64,000 nucleotides of DNA from Hymenobacter gummosus (GTDB lineage: Bacteria > Bacteroidota > Bacteroidia > Cytophagales > Hymenobacteraceae): NCBI RefSeq assembly GCF_003970915.1, contig NZ_RXOF01000016.1:62001-126000 (forward strand). The letters run 5' to 3'. A model generated the notes under the pieces. That model ran no database searches. It saw only the letters and a program-made list of their open reading frames with translations, and was not told the origin of the DNA. The translations under genes and the position numbers were made by a program. This document shows positions 19,624 to 27,834 of this stretch, in pieces. Each line of letters starts with the position of its first letter. Positions within the stretch are counted from its first letter, which is position 1.

Positions 19624-20208
19624 ATGAATCCGCTCCGCGCTTATCTGCTGCGCTTCGTGCCGGGACTGACCGAGCAGGAGTGGGCCCCGCTGGCCGCCGC
19701 GCTGCGAACGGAGCAGCTGGCCCGGGGCGCCCATTTCGTGCAGGCGGGGCAGTACCGGCCGGTGCTGGCGCTGGTGCTCAGCGGGGCGCTGCGCCTGTAT
19801 TACCCGCGGCCCGACGGGGAAGAGCGCACCACCTACTTTTTCTTCGAGAACCACTTGCTGGCCGATTATCCCGGCTGCCTGACCGGCCGGCCCAGCCAGC
19901 TCAGCATCCAGGCCCTGACCGACGCCGAGCTGCTGGTGTTCGACTACGCCGTGCTGCGCGAGCTGTACGACCGGTTTCCGGTGTACGAGCGGTTCGGCCG
20001 CCTCGTGGCCGAGTACCACCTGCTCGGCACCGACGCCCGCCTGACCGAGCAGCTGCTCCTGTCGCCCGAGGAGCGGTACCGGGCCCTGCTGGTGTCGGGC
20101 AAAACCAAGATTCTGGAGCGTATTCCGCAGCACCTGGTGGCCAATTACCTCGGCATTACGCCCGTGTCGTTGAGCCGGATCCGGGCCCGGGTGGCGCGGG
20201 GCGGGTAA
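19624..20208 (+). CDS. Crp/Fnr-family transcriptional regulator
   Basis: A 194-residue regulator with an N-terminal cyclic-nucleotide-binding-like beta-roll (residues about 20-110; VLALVLSGALRLYYPRPDGEE and FFFENHLLADYPGC) and a C-terminal winged helix (IPQHLVANYLGITPVSLSRI as the DNA-reading part). It lacks the classic cAMP-contacting RS pair, and no Fnr-type Cys cluster is seen, so the signal is unknown. Bacteroidota carry many such Crp-like proteins. It may control the DUF4260 and ATP-grasp genes that follow in the same direction. The transcript may be leaderless (see the promoter entry). Confidence 0.88.
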   Translation: MNPLRAYLLRFVPGLTEQEWAPLAAALRTEQLARGAHFVQAGQYRPVLALVLSGALRLYYPRPDGEERTTYFFFENHLLADYPGCLTGRPSQLSIQALTDAELLVFDYAVLRELYDRFPVYERFGRLVAEYHLLGTDARLTEQLLLSPEERYRALLVSGKTKILERIPQHLVANYLGITPVSLSRIRARVARGG

Positions 20209-20300
20209 GGTATTTCTTAGCTTTTGTTATCGTCGGCGGGCGGCGGCGGGGCAGACCTTTGGGCGGTTCAATCACCCACGCACAAACACCCCCGAACGCC

Positions 20301-20672
20301 GTGAAAAACCTCCTGAAAATCGAAGAGCTGGCCGAGCTGCTGCTGGCCGTGGCGGTATTTGCCCACCTGCCCTACGCCTGGTGGGTGCTGCCCGCCTGCT
20401 TTCTGCTGCCCGACTTGAGTATGCTAGGTTACCTGGCCGGGCCGCGCCTCGGCGCGCTGAGCTACAACCTGCTGCATCACAAGGCCCTGGCCGTAGCCTG
20501 CGGGCTGGCCGGCTGGCTGCTCGGGGCGCCCGCCCTGCTGCTGGCTGGCGTCGTACTCTTCGCCCACGCCGCCTTCGACCGCCTGCTGGGCTACGGGCTC
20601 AAGTACCCGACCAGCTTTCAGCACACCCACCTGGGCCGCACCGGCCGCGCCGGAGTGGCGCCGGTAGCCTGA
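20301..20672 (+). CDS. DUF4260 family membrane protein
   Basis: A 123-residue membrane protein with four hydrophobic segments. The core LLPDLSMLGYLAGPRLGALS and YNLLHHKALA is the DUF4260 signature. Function unknown. There is no upstream ATG; a GTG at 20301 gives MKNLLKIEELAELLLAVAVF, the normal N-terminus of the family. It follows the Crp-type gene by 92 bp and precedes the ATP-grasp gene by 27 bp, so the latter two are likely one transcript. Confidence 0.85.
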   Translation: MKNLLKIEELAELLLAVAVFAHLPYAWWVLPACFLLPDLSMLGYLAGPRLGALSYNLLHHKALAVACGLAGWLLGAPALLLAGVVLFAHAAFDRLLGYGLKYPTSFQHTHLGRTGRAGVAPVA

Positions 20673-20699
20673 GCCTTAGGCCCGATATTCGTGCTTGCT

Positions 20700-21452
20700 A
20701 TGCTGACCCTTCTGTTCCCCAGCCTGCCTTTCCAGCGCGAAGTCGACCCGATGTGGGCCGAGGAATACGCCACCGCCCGGGCCCGCGGCTACGCCGTGGC
20801 CCTGTTCGACGCGGAGCAGCCCAAGCTGTACGGCCCGCTTCCGGTGCAGCCCGTGCTATACCGCGGCTGGATGCTGACCGAGCCGGAGTACCGCTGGCTG
20901 GAAGGGCGCTGCCCGCTGCTGGTACCGTACGCGCAGTACGCCGCCTCGCACGAGGCCAGCGGCTGGTACGCCAGCATCGAAAGCTTCACGCCGCCGAGCC
21001 GGTTTTTGTCGGTGGGGGAGTGGCTGCGGGAGTGGGAGGCCGGCTTTGTTACCGAGCCGCAGTTCGTGAAAGGGCTGGTGAAGTCTTTCGGCGCCGATTC
21101 GCAGGTCAGCTCCCTGGCTGAGGTCCGGCAACTGGTGCAGCGGCAGGAGCTACGGCCCGAGGAGGTGCTGTTTGTGCGTGAGTTTGTGAAGCTGGGCCCG
21201 GCGCCGGAGCAACGGTTTTTCGCCGTGGGCGGGCAGGTATTCGGGGCCGGTGGAGCTGAGTTTCCGGTCGAGTTGTGGCCCGCCGTAGCCGCCTTGCAGA
21301 GTCGCCTGTTCTACACCATCGACGTGGCCCGCACGGTTGCGGGGCAGCCCATCATCATCGAAGTCGGTGACGGTCAGGTATCAGACGTAAAGGAATGGAC
21401 GGTGCCGGAACTGTACGCAACGGTCATTCGGGCGCTGGCGGCTAGCGTCTGA
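20700..21452 (+). CDS. R2K-clade ATP-grasp protein
   Basis: A 250-residue protein with the layout of the R2K ATP-grasp group: an N-terminal pre-ATP-grasp segment, lysine-bearing FVKGLVKSFGADS (about residue 119), the core strand pair VLFVREFVKLGPAPEQRFFA with VGGQVFG, and the metal-binding end PIIIEVGDGQVSDVK. ATP-grasp enzymes ligate a carboxylate to an amine or thiol through an acyl-phosphate. R2K members are linked to peptide or protein tagging, but the substrate here is unknown. The ATG at 20700 is preferred over GTG at 20691. Likely co-transcribed with the DUF4260 gene. Confidence 0.78.
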   Translation: MLTLLFPSLPFQREVDPMWAEEYATARARGYAVALFDAEQPKLYGPLPVQPVLYRGWMLTEPEYRWLEGRCPLLVPYAQYAASHEASGWYASIESFTPPSRFLSVGEWLREWEAGFVTEPQFVKGLVKSFGADSQVSSLAEVRQLVQRQELRPEEVLFVREFVKLGPAPEQRFFAVGGQVFGAGGAEFPVELWPAVAALQSRLFYTIDVARTVAGQPIIIEVGDGQVSDVKEWTVPELYATVIRALAASV

Positions 21453-21484
21453 ATGGCCTGTCAGCCCGGCTGAGGGGAGCGGCC

Positions 21485-22453
21485 TTACTTGTCCGGCTGC
21501 TGCAAAAACTCCCAAATCGAGCTTTCCCAGGCCGCTTTGTGCTTGCGCCAGTACGGCTCGTGGCCGCTGCCGGGAAAGTCGCGGCGCTGCTTGGGGCCGG
21601 GCAGGGCGGCGTAGATAGCGTCGGTTTCCGCGCGCGTAACGCGCGGGTCGGCGGTGCCCCAGAGCAGCAGGGTGGGCGTCTTGATATTGCGGGCGTAGCG
21701 CTCGGCCGAGAGGTCGTAAGCCCAGAAGCCGTGCTGGACGCCACCCCAGAACACCAGCAGGTTGGCCATCGGGAACGGCGGCACGCCCATGGCGCGGAAG
21801 CGGTTGTTGGCCGTCTGCAGCATGCTGCCGTAGGGGCACTCCACGATGTTGGCGTCGGCCTGAACGCCCAGCTCACTTTCGGCCCGCAGAATGGCCACGG
21901 CGCCCATGCTCACGCCGTAGAGTACCAGCCGGGCCTCGGGCTGCCGCTCGCGCAGCCATTGCGCCACGGCCTGCACGTCGGCGGCCTCCCGGTAGCCCAC
22001 GGTGGTGCGGTAGCCCTCGGAGGCGCCGTTGCCGACAAAGTCGGTGAGCAGCACGGAGTAGCCGAGCTGGCGGAAGTAGGCCGCCTCGGTGAGCAGGTGC
22101 GACTTATCGGAGGTGTAGCCGTGAAACAGTGCCACCGTGCCCTTGGCCTCCTCCGCCGGACTGTACCAGCTGGCCAGCCGGCCGTTGGGGCTCTGGATGC
22201 TGACGTCCTGAAAGAAAAACGCCGGGGCCTTGCCGTTGCGGGGCTTGGGGTTGCGGATGCCCGTGGTCAGTACCCACAGCTTCTGCGTGAAGCTCAGCTG
22301 CTCGGGGTTGGCCGTGTGCTGGCCGGGCTCGGCGGAAAAGTGCGTGAAGCGCCAGGCGTGGTTGAAAGCCACCACGTTGACGGCCACGACCAGCAGTAGC
22401 CCCGCCAGGCCTAGCCAGAGGCGCCACCGGCGCCGCAGCCCCGCCCGGCTCAT
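21485..22453 (-). CDS. Membrane-anchored alpha/beta hydrolase
   Basis: A 322-residue serine hydrolase with one N-terminal membrane helix (about residues 11-30), so the catalytic domain probably faces the periplasm. Catalytic elements visible: oxyanion segment VALFHGYTSDKSH, nucleophile GVSMGA, acid in LLWGTADPRV and base in GSGHEPYW. It resembles the FrsA/BAAT and AB-hydrolase families of esterases; the substrate is unknown. Its ATG overlaps the stop codon of the upstream pseudouridine synthase gene by ATGA, so translation is probably coupled. Confidence 0.88.
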   Translation of the reverse strand: MSRAGLRRRWRLWLGLAGLLLVVAVNVVAFNHAWRFTHFSAEPGQHTANPEQLSFTQKLWVLTTGIRNPKPRNGKAPAFFFQDVSIQSPNGRLASWYSPAEEAKGTVALFHGYTSDKSHLLTEAAYFRQLGYSVLLTDFVGNGASEGYRTTVGYREAADVQAVAQWLRERQPEARLVLYGVSMGAVAILRAESELGVQADANIVECPYGSMLQTANNRFRAMGVPPFPMANLLVFWGGVQHGFWAYDLSAERYARNIKTPTLLLWGTADPRVTRAETDAIYAALPGPKQRRDFPGSGHEPYWRKHKAAWESSIWEFLQQPDK

Positions 22454-23373
22454 TTGCCGCGGCGCGGTGGGCGGTCCGAGGAGGACGCCGGCCGGCCAGT
22501 TGCGCCCGCCGAGCGGCCGGTGCCACCGGTTTTGCCGCCCGTACGGGCTGGACCAGTGCCGCCCGTGGGTTTACCGCCCCGCGGTGCGCTGCCGGTCGGG
22601 CCGGCGCTACGGCCGGTACCGCCCGCCGAGCGGCCCCCCGAACGGCCACCGCCTTTCGGACCGCGGCCGGTAGCTGCTTTTTCGGCGGCACGGCGGGCGC
22701 GGGCGGCCTTCTCGGCGGCCACTTTCTGCTCGTAGTTGGGGTCGTACGGCACGAAGTTCTTGCTGCGGCGGGGCGGGGCGGTTTCGCCGGGCAGCGCGGC
22801 GGCGGTCAGGCTTTTCAACTCCTGCACTTCGGCGCTGCTCAGCTCGCGCCACTTGCCGGGCGTGAGGTCTTTCAGCGTGAGCGAGGCAATGCCGGCGCGC
22901 ACCAGGCGCAGGGTCGGGAAGCCCACGGCGGCCGTCATCTTGCGCACCTGCCGGTTCATGCCCTCCGAAATCTTCAGCTCCAGCCAGCTCGTCGGGATGT
23001 TGGCGCGGAAGCGCACAGGCTTGCTCCGCTCCCAGAGGCCGGCGGGCGGCTCGGGCAGCAGGCGCACCTCGGCGGGCGCGGTGAAGCCGTCCTTTATCTG
23101 CACGCCGCGGCGCAGCTGTTCCAGGGCTTCCTCGGTCGGCTCGCCCTCCACCTGCACCCAGTACGTTTTGGGCACCTTGTAGCGCGGCTCGCTCAGCCGA
23201 AACTGCAGCTGCTTGTCGTCGGTGAGCAGCATCAGGCCCTCGGAGTCGTAGTCGAGGCGGCCGACGGGGTACACCTCGGGCACCTGCACCAGCTGCTTGA
23301 GGGTGGCGCGCCCGGCCTCGTCGGTAAACTGGGGCAGGACTTCGAAGGGCTTGTTGACGAGCAGGTAGCGCAT
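22450..23373 (-). CDS. RluE/RsuA-family rRNA pseudouridine synthase
   Basis: A 307-residue enzyme isomerising uridine in rRNA. It starts directly with the catalytic domain (MRYLLVNKPFEVLPQF), without an S4 domain, as in RluE. The catalytic Asp lies in VGRLDYDSEGLMLLT. Later conserved blocks are KTYWVQVEGEP, ISEGMNRQVRKM and LVRAGIASLTL. From about residue 215 a basic, Gly/Arg/Pro/Thr-rich low-complexity tail of 90 residues follows, which is common in Bacteroidota members and may bind RNA. The stop overlaps the start of the hydrolase gene by 4 bp. Confidence 0.92.
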   Translation of the reverse strand: MRYLLVNKPFEVLPQFTDEAGRATLKQLVQVPEVYPVGRLDYDSEGLMLLTDDKQLQFRLSEPRYKVPKTYWVQVEGEPTEEALEQLRRGVQIKDGFTAPAEVRLLPEPPAGLWERSKPVRFRANIPTSWLELKISEGMNRQVRKMTAAVGFPTLRLVRAGIASLTLKDLTPGKWRELSSAEVQELKSLTAAALPGETAPPRRSKNFVPYDPNYEQKVAAEKAARARRAAEKAATGRGPKGGGRSGGRSAGGTGRSAGPTGSAPRGGKPTGGTGPARTGGKTGGTGRSAGATGRPASSSDRPPRRGK

Positions 23374-23508
23374 GGGGGGATGAGGTGATGGGAGGATTGG
23401 GCGACACGCGGCGGCGCCCACCGTTGGATGGATTGGCAAGCCGGCCGCCGCGCGGGCATAATCCCCGGATGGTACCCGGAGCCGCAGTTAAACGACGAAC
23501 GGGCAGGT

Positions 23509-23943
23509 TTAGTCCAGCCAGGTGTCCACGTCCTTGCGGATGGAGTTGGAGTCGCCGGCCAGCACAAAGTTCCACCCTAATTCGATAGCCTGCACGGCCC
23601 GCTGCATTTCGGCCACCTCCGCCGGGGCAAAACCGGCTTCCGTGGCCATCCAGGTGGTGTATTTACGGCCGGTAGTGAGCAGCGAATTCAGAGCGTATAC
23701 CAGCGGCCGGTCCAGGGTTGGGGCCTTGGCCGCGTCGTCGGTGTCAGCGGGTTTTTCGCCGTTCAGGTGCTGATTCACCGCTTCCAGGCAGGCCAGCACG
23801 TCGTCGGCCAGGGGCTGCACCGGGCGGAAGGCTTTTTTGTCGCTGATGAGGTAGAGCACGTACTGGAAGTCCTCGGCGGTGGGCTTCTGCTTGGAGAGGC
23901 CCGCGTGGCGCAGGAGCTTTTCGAGGGCGGTGGGGTAGTCCAT
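23509..23943 (-). CDS. Conserved hypothetical protein
   Basis: A 144-residue soluble, mostly alpha-helical acidic protein (begins MDYPTALEKLLRHAGLSKQK, ends RKDVDTWLD). No signal peptide, membrane segment or known motif. The ATG at 23943 is set by the palindromic element directly upstream, which would otherwise be translated as Arg/Ser-rich noise. The function and family are not recognised. It lies between the VWA-like gene and the pseudouridine synthase gene in the same direction. Confidence 0.7.
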   Translation of the reverse strand: MDYPTALEKLLRHAGLSKQKPTAEDFQYVLYLISDKKAFRPVQPLADDVLACLEAVNQHLNGEKPADTDDAAKAPTLDRPLVYALNSLLTTGRKYTTWMATEAGFAPAEVAEMQRAVQAIELGWNFVLAGDSNSIRKDVDTWLD

Positions 23944-23965
23944 GGGTGGTCTGGTTCTGGATGAT

Positions 23966-24065
23966 TTTCTCGCAGAGGTGCGCGGAGGTATGCGCAGAGG
24001 TACGCTGAGTCGTTCAACGGCCTCTGCGGACCTCCGCGTAAACCTCAGCGAACCTCTGCGAGAAA
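23966..24065. repeat. 100-bp palindromic element, GCAGAGGT family
   Basis: It starts TTTCTCGCAGAGGTGCGC and ends with the matching reverse complement (GCGAACCTCTGCGAGAAA). Inner arms CGGAGGT and ACCTCCG, and GCAGAGG and CCTCTGC, keep the symmetry. It fills the gap between two minus-strand genes and has no coding capacity. Confidence 0.85.
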
Positions 24066-24077
24066 TAAATAACGCGG

Positions 24078-26156
24078 TCAGATGCTGCCCGAGTACCGCC
24101 GGATGGCCCACTCAGCCGAGGCTAGCAGCACCAGCAGCACCAGCAGCCAGGGCTCGTCGATGAGGTCTTTCAGCTCCTCCTGCGAGTAAAGCACCGGCTT
24201 GAACTTGGCCTGCAGCAGCTGCTGCTCCAGCTGCGCGAGCTGCTGCGGATAATACAGGCGGCCGCCGCTGCGCTGGGCCAGCTGGTAGAGGGTGTTGTGG
24301 TCGGCGTGGGCGGCGCCGGCTTCCAGCTGCTGCTCCTGCACCAGCAGCTCGCCCTGATCCTGCTGGGCCTGGCCGGCCACGGTGGCGCGGGCGGTGTAGC
24401 GGTACACGCCGCCGGGCAGCGGGCCCAGGCGCAGCGGCCCGCCGTTTTCGCGGTTGGTGAAGGTGAAGTTGCGCGGGCGGTTCTGCTCGTCGGTGAGGGT
24501 GAGGGTAATGCGCTGGTCGTACACGCGCTCAAACACCGCGTTGTAGGTTTCGGCGCCCAGGGTCACGTCGTCGCTCACGTTGAAGGCGTCCTGCGTGGGG
24601 TACACGTCGAGGCGCTTGCGGCGCGCGTCCTGAGTAAGCAGCTGCAAGAGGCGCGTGACGAGCCCGTCGAAGGCCGGGGCGGCTTCGGTGGGGGAGCTGG
24701 CGGCCTCGTGCAGGCGCCACTGCCAGGCGCCGTCGGTGAGCAGGGTGGCCTGGCGGCGGCCGGCGGCCCCGGCTACCACCAGCAGCGGGCGGGCCGTGCG
24801 GCTGCGGCCCTGCTGCTGGCGCAGGACGACTTCGGTGCCGCCGCCGAGCTGGGCGTCGGCGGCGGCGGTGGGCACGGCGGGGTAGTCGGCCACGCGGGCC
24901 TGGGCGTCGGCGTCGAGGCTAAAGCGGGTGAAGTTGGGGTTGACCACCGGCGAGACTTCGGCCCCGGCCCCGCCCGACAGGCGCAGGCCGGTGCCCAGCG
25001 CATTATAGGCGGCCAGATCCGACTGCGGACCGAGCACGAACAGGGCCGGCAAACGGCGGCTGCGCACGTACTGCAGCACCTCGCGCCCCTCGCCGAAGCG
25101 GCTGGGCAACTGGTGCAGAATGGCCACGTCGTAGTCCTGCTGGGCGCGCAGCGGCAGCAGGCCGGGCAGCACCAGCGTCACGTCGAAGTTGTCGTTGGTG
25201 AGCAGGGCGGTGCGCAGGGCTTTCAGGTCGGGGTGGGGGGCGGCGCCGGCCAGCAGCACCCGCAGGCGGCCCTTCACCACCTCCACGTAGGCGTTGCGCA
25301 CGTTGTTGAGCGGGGTGAACTCGCCGGGCTGCTGCTCTACCACCACCTCGTAGCGGTGCTTGCCGGGCGCGGTGGCCGTGAGGGTGAAGCGGGTGCGCTG
25401 CAGGCGCAGCTGCGGGTTCAGCGTGACCTGCTGCCGGGCCAGCACGCGGCCGTTTTCGCGCAGCAGCACCGTGGCCGTACCGCCCTGCGGAAAGCCGTCG
25501 TAGCCGATTTCGGCCTCCACCGGAAACCGGTTGCCGGCGAAGACCACGCGGTTGTAGCGCACGTCCGTCACGCGCAGGTCGCGGCGGGGCAGGGTGTCGC
25601 CCAGGGCCAGGGCGTACACGGGGTAGCTGAAGTCGGCGTAGACGGGCGGACGGCCCTGGTTGGCCAGGCCGTCGGAGGCCAGCACCACGGCGGCCAGGTT
25701 GCGGCCCTGGAAGTCCTGCTGCACGCCGCTGAGCAGGGCGTCGAGGTTGGTGGCGCCGCGGCGGAAGCGCACCTGCGCGGCCCGGGCCGGTGCGGCCGTA
25801 TCGAGGGTGCGCAGCTGCACCTGGTAGCCGGCCTCACGCAGGCGGCTGGTCAGGCCGTCGAGGCCGCCGAGGGTGCCGCGCAGGGCCGCCGAGTCGGTGG
25901 AGTACAGCGGCACGGAGCGGGAGTCGTCGAGGGCCAGCACCACGGTGGGCGCCTCGCGGGTGGTGGTTTGGCGCCGGAAGATGGGGCCCAGCAGCAGCCA
26001 GCACAGCAAACTCACCAGCACGAAGCGCAGCGCGGCCAGGCCCAGGTTGACGGCCCGGCTCCAGGGCGCCTTTTTCGAGTAGAGCAGAGCGGCATAGCCG
26101 GCGCCTACCAGCAGGCACAGCAGCAGAAACCAGGGAGAATAGGCAGTAGTCAGCAA
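24078..26156 (-). CDS. Large membrane protein with von Willebrand factor A-like domain
   Basis: A 692-residue protein with two N-terminal membrane helices (about residues 8-25 and 37-60) and one at the C-terminus (about 670-686). Between them is a VWA-like region beginning VVLALDDSRSVPLYSTDS, where DxSxS-like residues could form a MIDAS site. Later parts contain Ig-like/CARDB-type strands and a ThuA/glutamine-amidotransferase-like stretch (DYDVAILHQLP). Such proteins are widespread in Bacteroidota near BatA/BatB-type genes, none of which is here. Role unknown; probably an envelope scaffold or sensor. A near -7 match (TACCTTCG, 26246-26253) lies 90 nt upstream. Confidence 0.82.
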   Translation of the reverse strand: MLTTAYSPWFLLLCLLVGAGYAALLYSKKAPWSRAVNLGLAALRFVLVSLLCWLLLGPIFRRQTTTREAPTVVLALDDSRSVPLYSTDSAALRGTLGGLDGLTSRLREAGYQVQLRTLDTAAPARAAQVRFRRGATNLDALLSGVQQDFQGRNLAAVVLASDGLANQGRPPVYADFSYPVYALALGDTLPRRDLRVTDVRYNRVVFAGNRFPVEAEIGYDGFPQGGTATVLLRENGRVLARQQVTLNPQLRLQRTRFTLTATAPGKHRYEVVVEQQPGEFTPLNNVRNAYVEVVKGRLRVLLAGAAPHPDLKALRTALLTNDNFDVTLVLPGLLPLRAQQDYDVAILHQLPSRFGEGREVLQYVRSRRLPALFVLGPQSDLAAYNALGTGLRLSGGAGAEVSPVVNPNFTRFSLDADAQARVADYPAVPTAAADAQLGGGTEVVLRQQQGRSRTARPLLVVAGAAGRRQATLLTDGAWQWRLHEAASSPTEAAPAFDGLVTRLLQLLTQDARRKRLDVYPTQDAFNVSDDVTLGAETYNAVFERVYDQRITLTLTDEQNRPRNFTFTNRENGGPLRLGPLPGGVYRYTARATVAGQAQQDQGELLVQEQQLEAGAAHADHNTLYQLAQRSGGRLYYPQQLAQLEQQLLQAKFKPVLYSQEELKDLIDEPWLLVLLVLLASAEWAIRRYSGSI

Positions 26157-26326
26157 GAACTGAGGATCAGCGGATGAAGGAACCTAAGAACCCCGCGGTG
26201 GGCTAAACAGTTGCGCGGGGCGGCCAGGGAGCGGGGTGTGAAAAGCGAAGGTAGAAAGTTGGCGGCGGGGAAATAGCGGGTGTTGCCAGATAACCCCGCC
26301 GCAAATCGAGCCGGGCCCATAGCCAA

Positions 26327-26334
26327 TATCTTTG
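26327..26334 (+). promoter_or_regulatory. -7 promoter element of the DUF4304 operon
   Basis: TATCTTTG, an exact TAnnTTTG match. TTG and ATG codons at 26332 and 26335 fall inside or directly next to it, so the real start must be the ATG at 26371. Confidence 0.6.
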
Positions 26335-26370
26335 ATGCTGGTTTTGGTGCAATCCACCGATGCATTGCCG

Positions 26371-26997
26371 ATGACTTCCAAAGAATATCTGAATCAGCTG
26401 GTCAAAGACTTGGTTAAGCCTGCCCTCCGCGCCGAGGGCTTCAGCACGGCGGGCACCACGTTTCGCAAGCCGGAAACTGGCTTTGTCAAAGTCTTTAACC
26501 TGCAGCACAGCCAATTCAATTACGCTAATACCGCTTCGTTTTACCTGAATTTGGGTCTGTTCTTTCCGTACTCCTACACCTCATTTATGTCGGATTGGAT
26601 GCGAGAAGATGTTGATACACCGCCGCAGCCGCGTATCACCGACTGCCAGCGGAATTTCCGGGTTGATGCACTGACCAACCAACCGGAAGTTTTGCTGATC
26701 GACGATTTCACCGACCGGGACGCGTTTGCTGAGCGGTTAAGGGTATTGATTTGTGATTATGCGCTGCCCTATTTCCGATATTTCCAGCAGGTGGAGGATT
26801 TCCTAGAGGTCAACGATGGCGTCTACGGGCAGCAGGCTGACGAGCTGCCCCTGGCGCACGTAGTCATTGCCTTACATGAGCTGGGCCGCCGCGCCGAAGC
26901 CCGGGAGCTGCTGCGCCGCCTAGTTGAATCTGAACAACCGGCGGACCAGCTGCAGCGGCTGCAGCGGGCCGCGCAGCGTCACGGCATCGACGTATGA
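26371..26997 (+). CDS. DUF4304 domain-containing protein
   Basis: A 208-residue soluble protein. The first part (MTSKEYLNQLVKDLVKPALR, RAEGFSTAGTTFRKPE, VKVFNLQHSQFN and the YLNLGLFFP strand) is the DUF4304 pattern. The C-terminal 60 residues add a helical, Ala/Arg/Leu-rich extension. DUF4304 proteins are often found among immunity-like genes, but no toxin gene is beside it. The DNA is AT-richer than its surroundings. Its stop overlaps the next gene's start by ATGA, so the two are translationally coupled. Confidence 0.8.
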   Translation: MTSKEYLNQLVKDLVKPALRAEGFSTAGTTFRKPETGFVKVFNLQHSQFNYANTASFYLNLGLFFPYSYTSFMSDWMREDVDTPPQPRITDCQRNFRVDALTNQPEVLLIDDFTDRDAFAERLRVLICDYALPYFRYFQQVEDFLEVNDGVYGQQADELPLAHVVIALHELGRRAEARELLRRLVESEQPADQLQRLQRAAQRHGIDV

Positions 26998-27725
26998 GCG
27001 CGCATCTGCAGCAGGCCATCGAGCAGCTTTACCATGTCTTCGCTCGCTACCCGCTCAACCCCGATATGGAAGGCAGCCCGCTTTACGCTTACCTGGACAA
27101 ATGGAACCGCGACTTGGCCGCCGAGCCATTACGGGAACTGAGCGCCGACGATTTGGTCATCTTTTATTTCAAGGCCATGACCACCTGGGGCGATGTGGCC
27201 GACTTTAAGCACTTTCTGCCGCGCATTTTTGAGCTGTTGACCAGTTTCCGAACCTACTGGGAGGAATGGGTAGCCCTCGATAAGCTTAACTATGGCTGCT
27301 GGCGTGCCTGGCCGCAGCAGGAGCAGGAGGCCGTTCTGAGCTACCTGCTGGCCTTCTGGGATTATCTGCTAACTACTCCTGACGAACTGGCCGATGTCTT
27401 CTGTGGGAATTATTTCGAGGCCATTGCCAACGTCTACCCCGATTTACCGGAACTGTTGCGGCGCTGGGAGCAGGCTCCAACGGTCGGGCTGGTACGGCTG
27501 GGCTACTTTGTGAGCAACAACTTCGAGGAGTGGCTGAAAACACAACGCCTGTCGGCCTTCGACCAGCACGGTAAGCTGGGCCCCGCCGTGCTGGCCTGGC
27601 TGGCTACCGATACCGTGCTGGTACGACTGCAGGCGGCTCGTGCCACTGCGCCTGACGACTTTCAGGCCGAGGTATCCGAAGCGGTGCAGCTCCTGACGGA
27701 TTACCGACGGCAGATAATCCGTTGA
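26994..27725 (+). CDS. Conserved hypothetical protein, partner of the DUF4304 gene
   Basis: A 243-residue soluble, helix-rich protein with many Trp, Tyr and Phe residues (for example FWDYLLTTPDELADVF and LVRLGYFVSNNFEEW). No recognised domain. The 4-bp overlap with the DUF4304 gene and the shared lower GC suggest the two entered and act together. The ATG at 26994 starts a plausible N-terminal helix (MSAHLQQAIEQLYHVFARY). Confidence 0.78.
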   Translation: MSAHLQQAIEQLYHVFARYPLNPDMEGSPLYAYLDKWNRDLAAEPLRELSADDLVIFYFKAMTTWGDVADFKHFLPRIFELLTSFRTYWEEWVALDKLNYGCWRAWPQQEQEAVLSYLLAFWDYLLTTPDELADVFCGNYFEAIANVYPDLPELLRRWEQAPTVGLVRLGYFVSNNFEEWLKTQRLSAFDQHGKLGPAVLAWLATDTVLVRLQAARATAPDDFQAEVSEAVQLLTDYRRQIIR

Positions 27726-27774
27726 ATCCCCGCCCCCAGGAGAGTACAGGCGTGCCCCGCTGCCCAACATTTCC

Positions 27775-27782
27775 TAGTTTTG
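27775..27782 (+). promoter_or_regulatory. -7 promoter element upstream of the exported coiled-coil gene
   Basis: TAGTTTTG matches TAnnTTTG exactly, 52 nt before the ATG at 27835. This separates the gene from the preceding operon. Confidence 0.5.
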
Positions 27783-27834
27783 TTTGGGCGGCCCGCGCTT
27801 ATTCTCGACCTACTACCCCCGGCCGCCCGCTCAC

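Noticed and set aside
26371-27725. Complete polymorphic toxin/immunity locus
   Set aside because: No toxin, secretion-tag or nuclease gene next to the DUF4304 pair; only an association through the family is possible.
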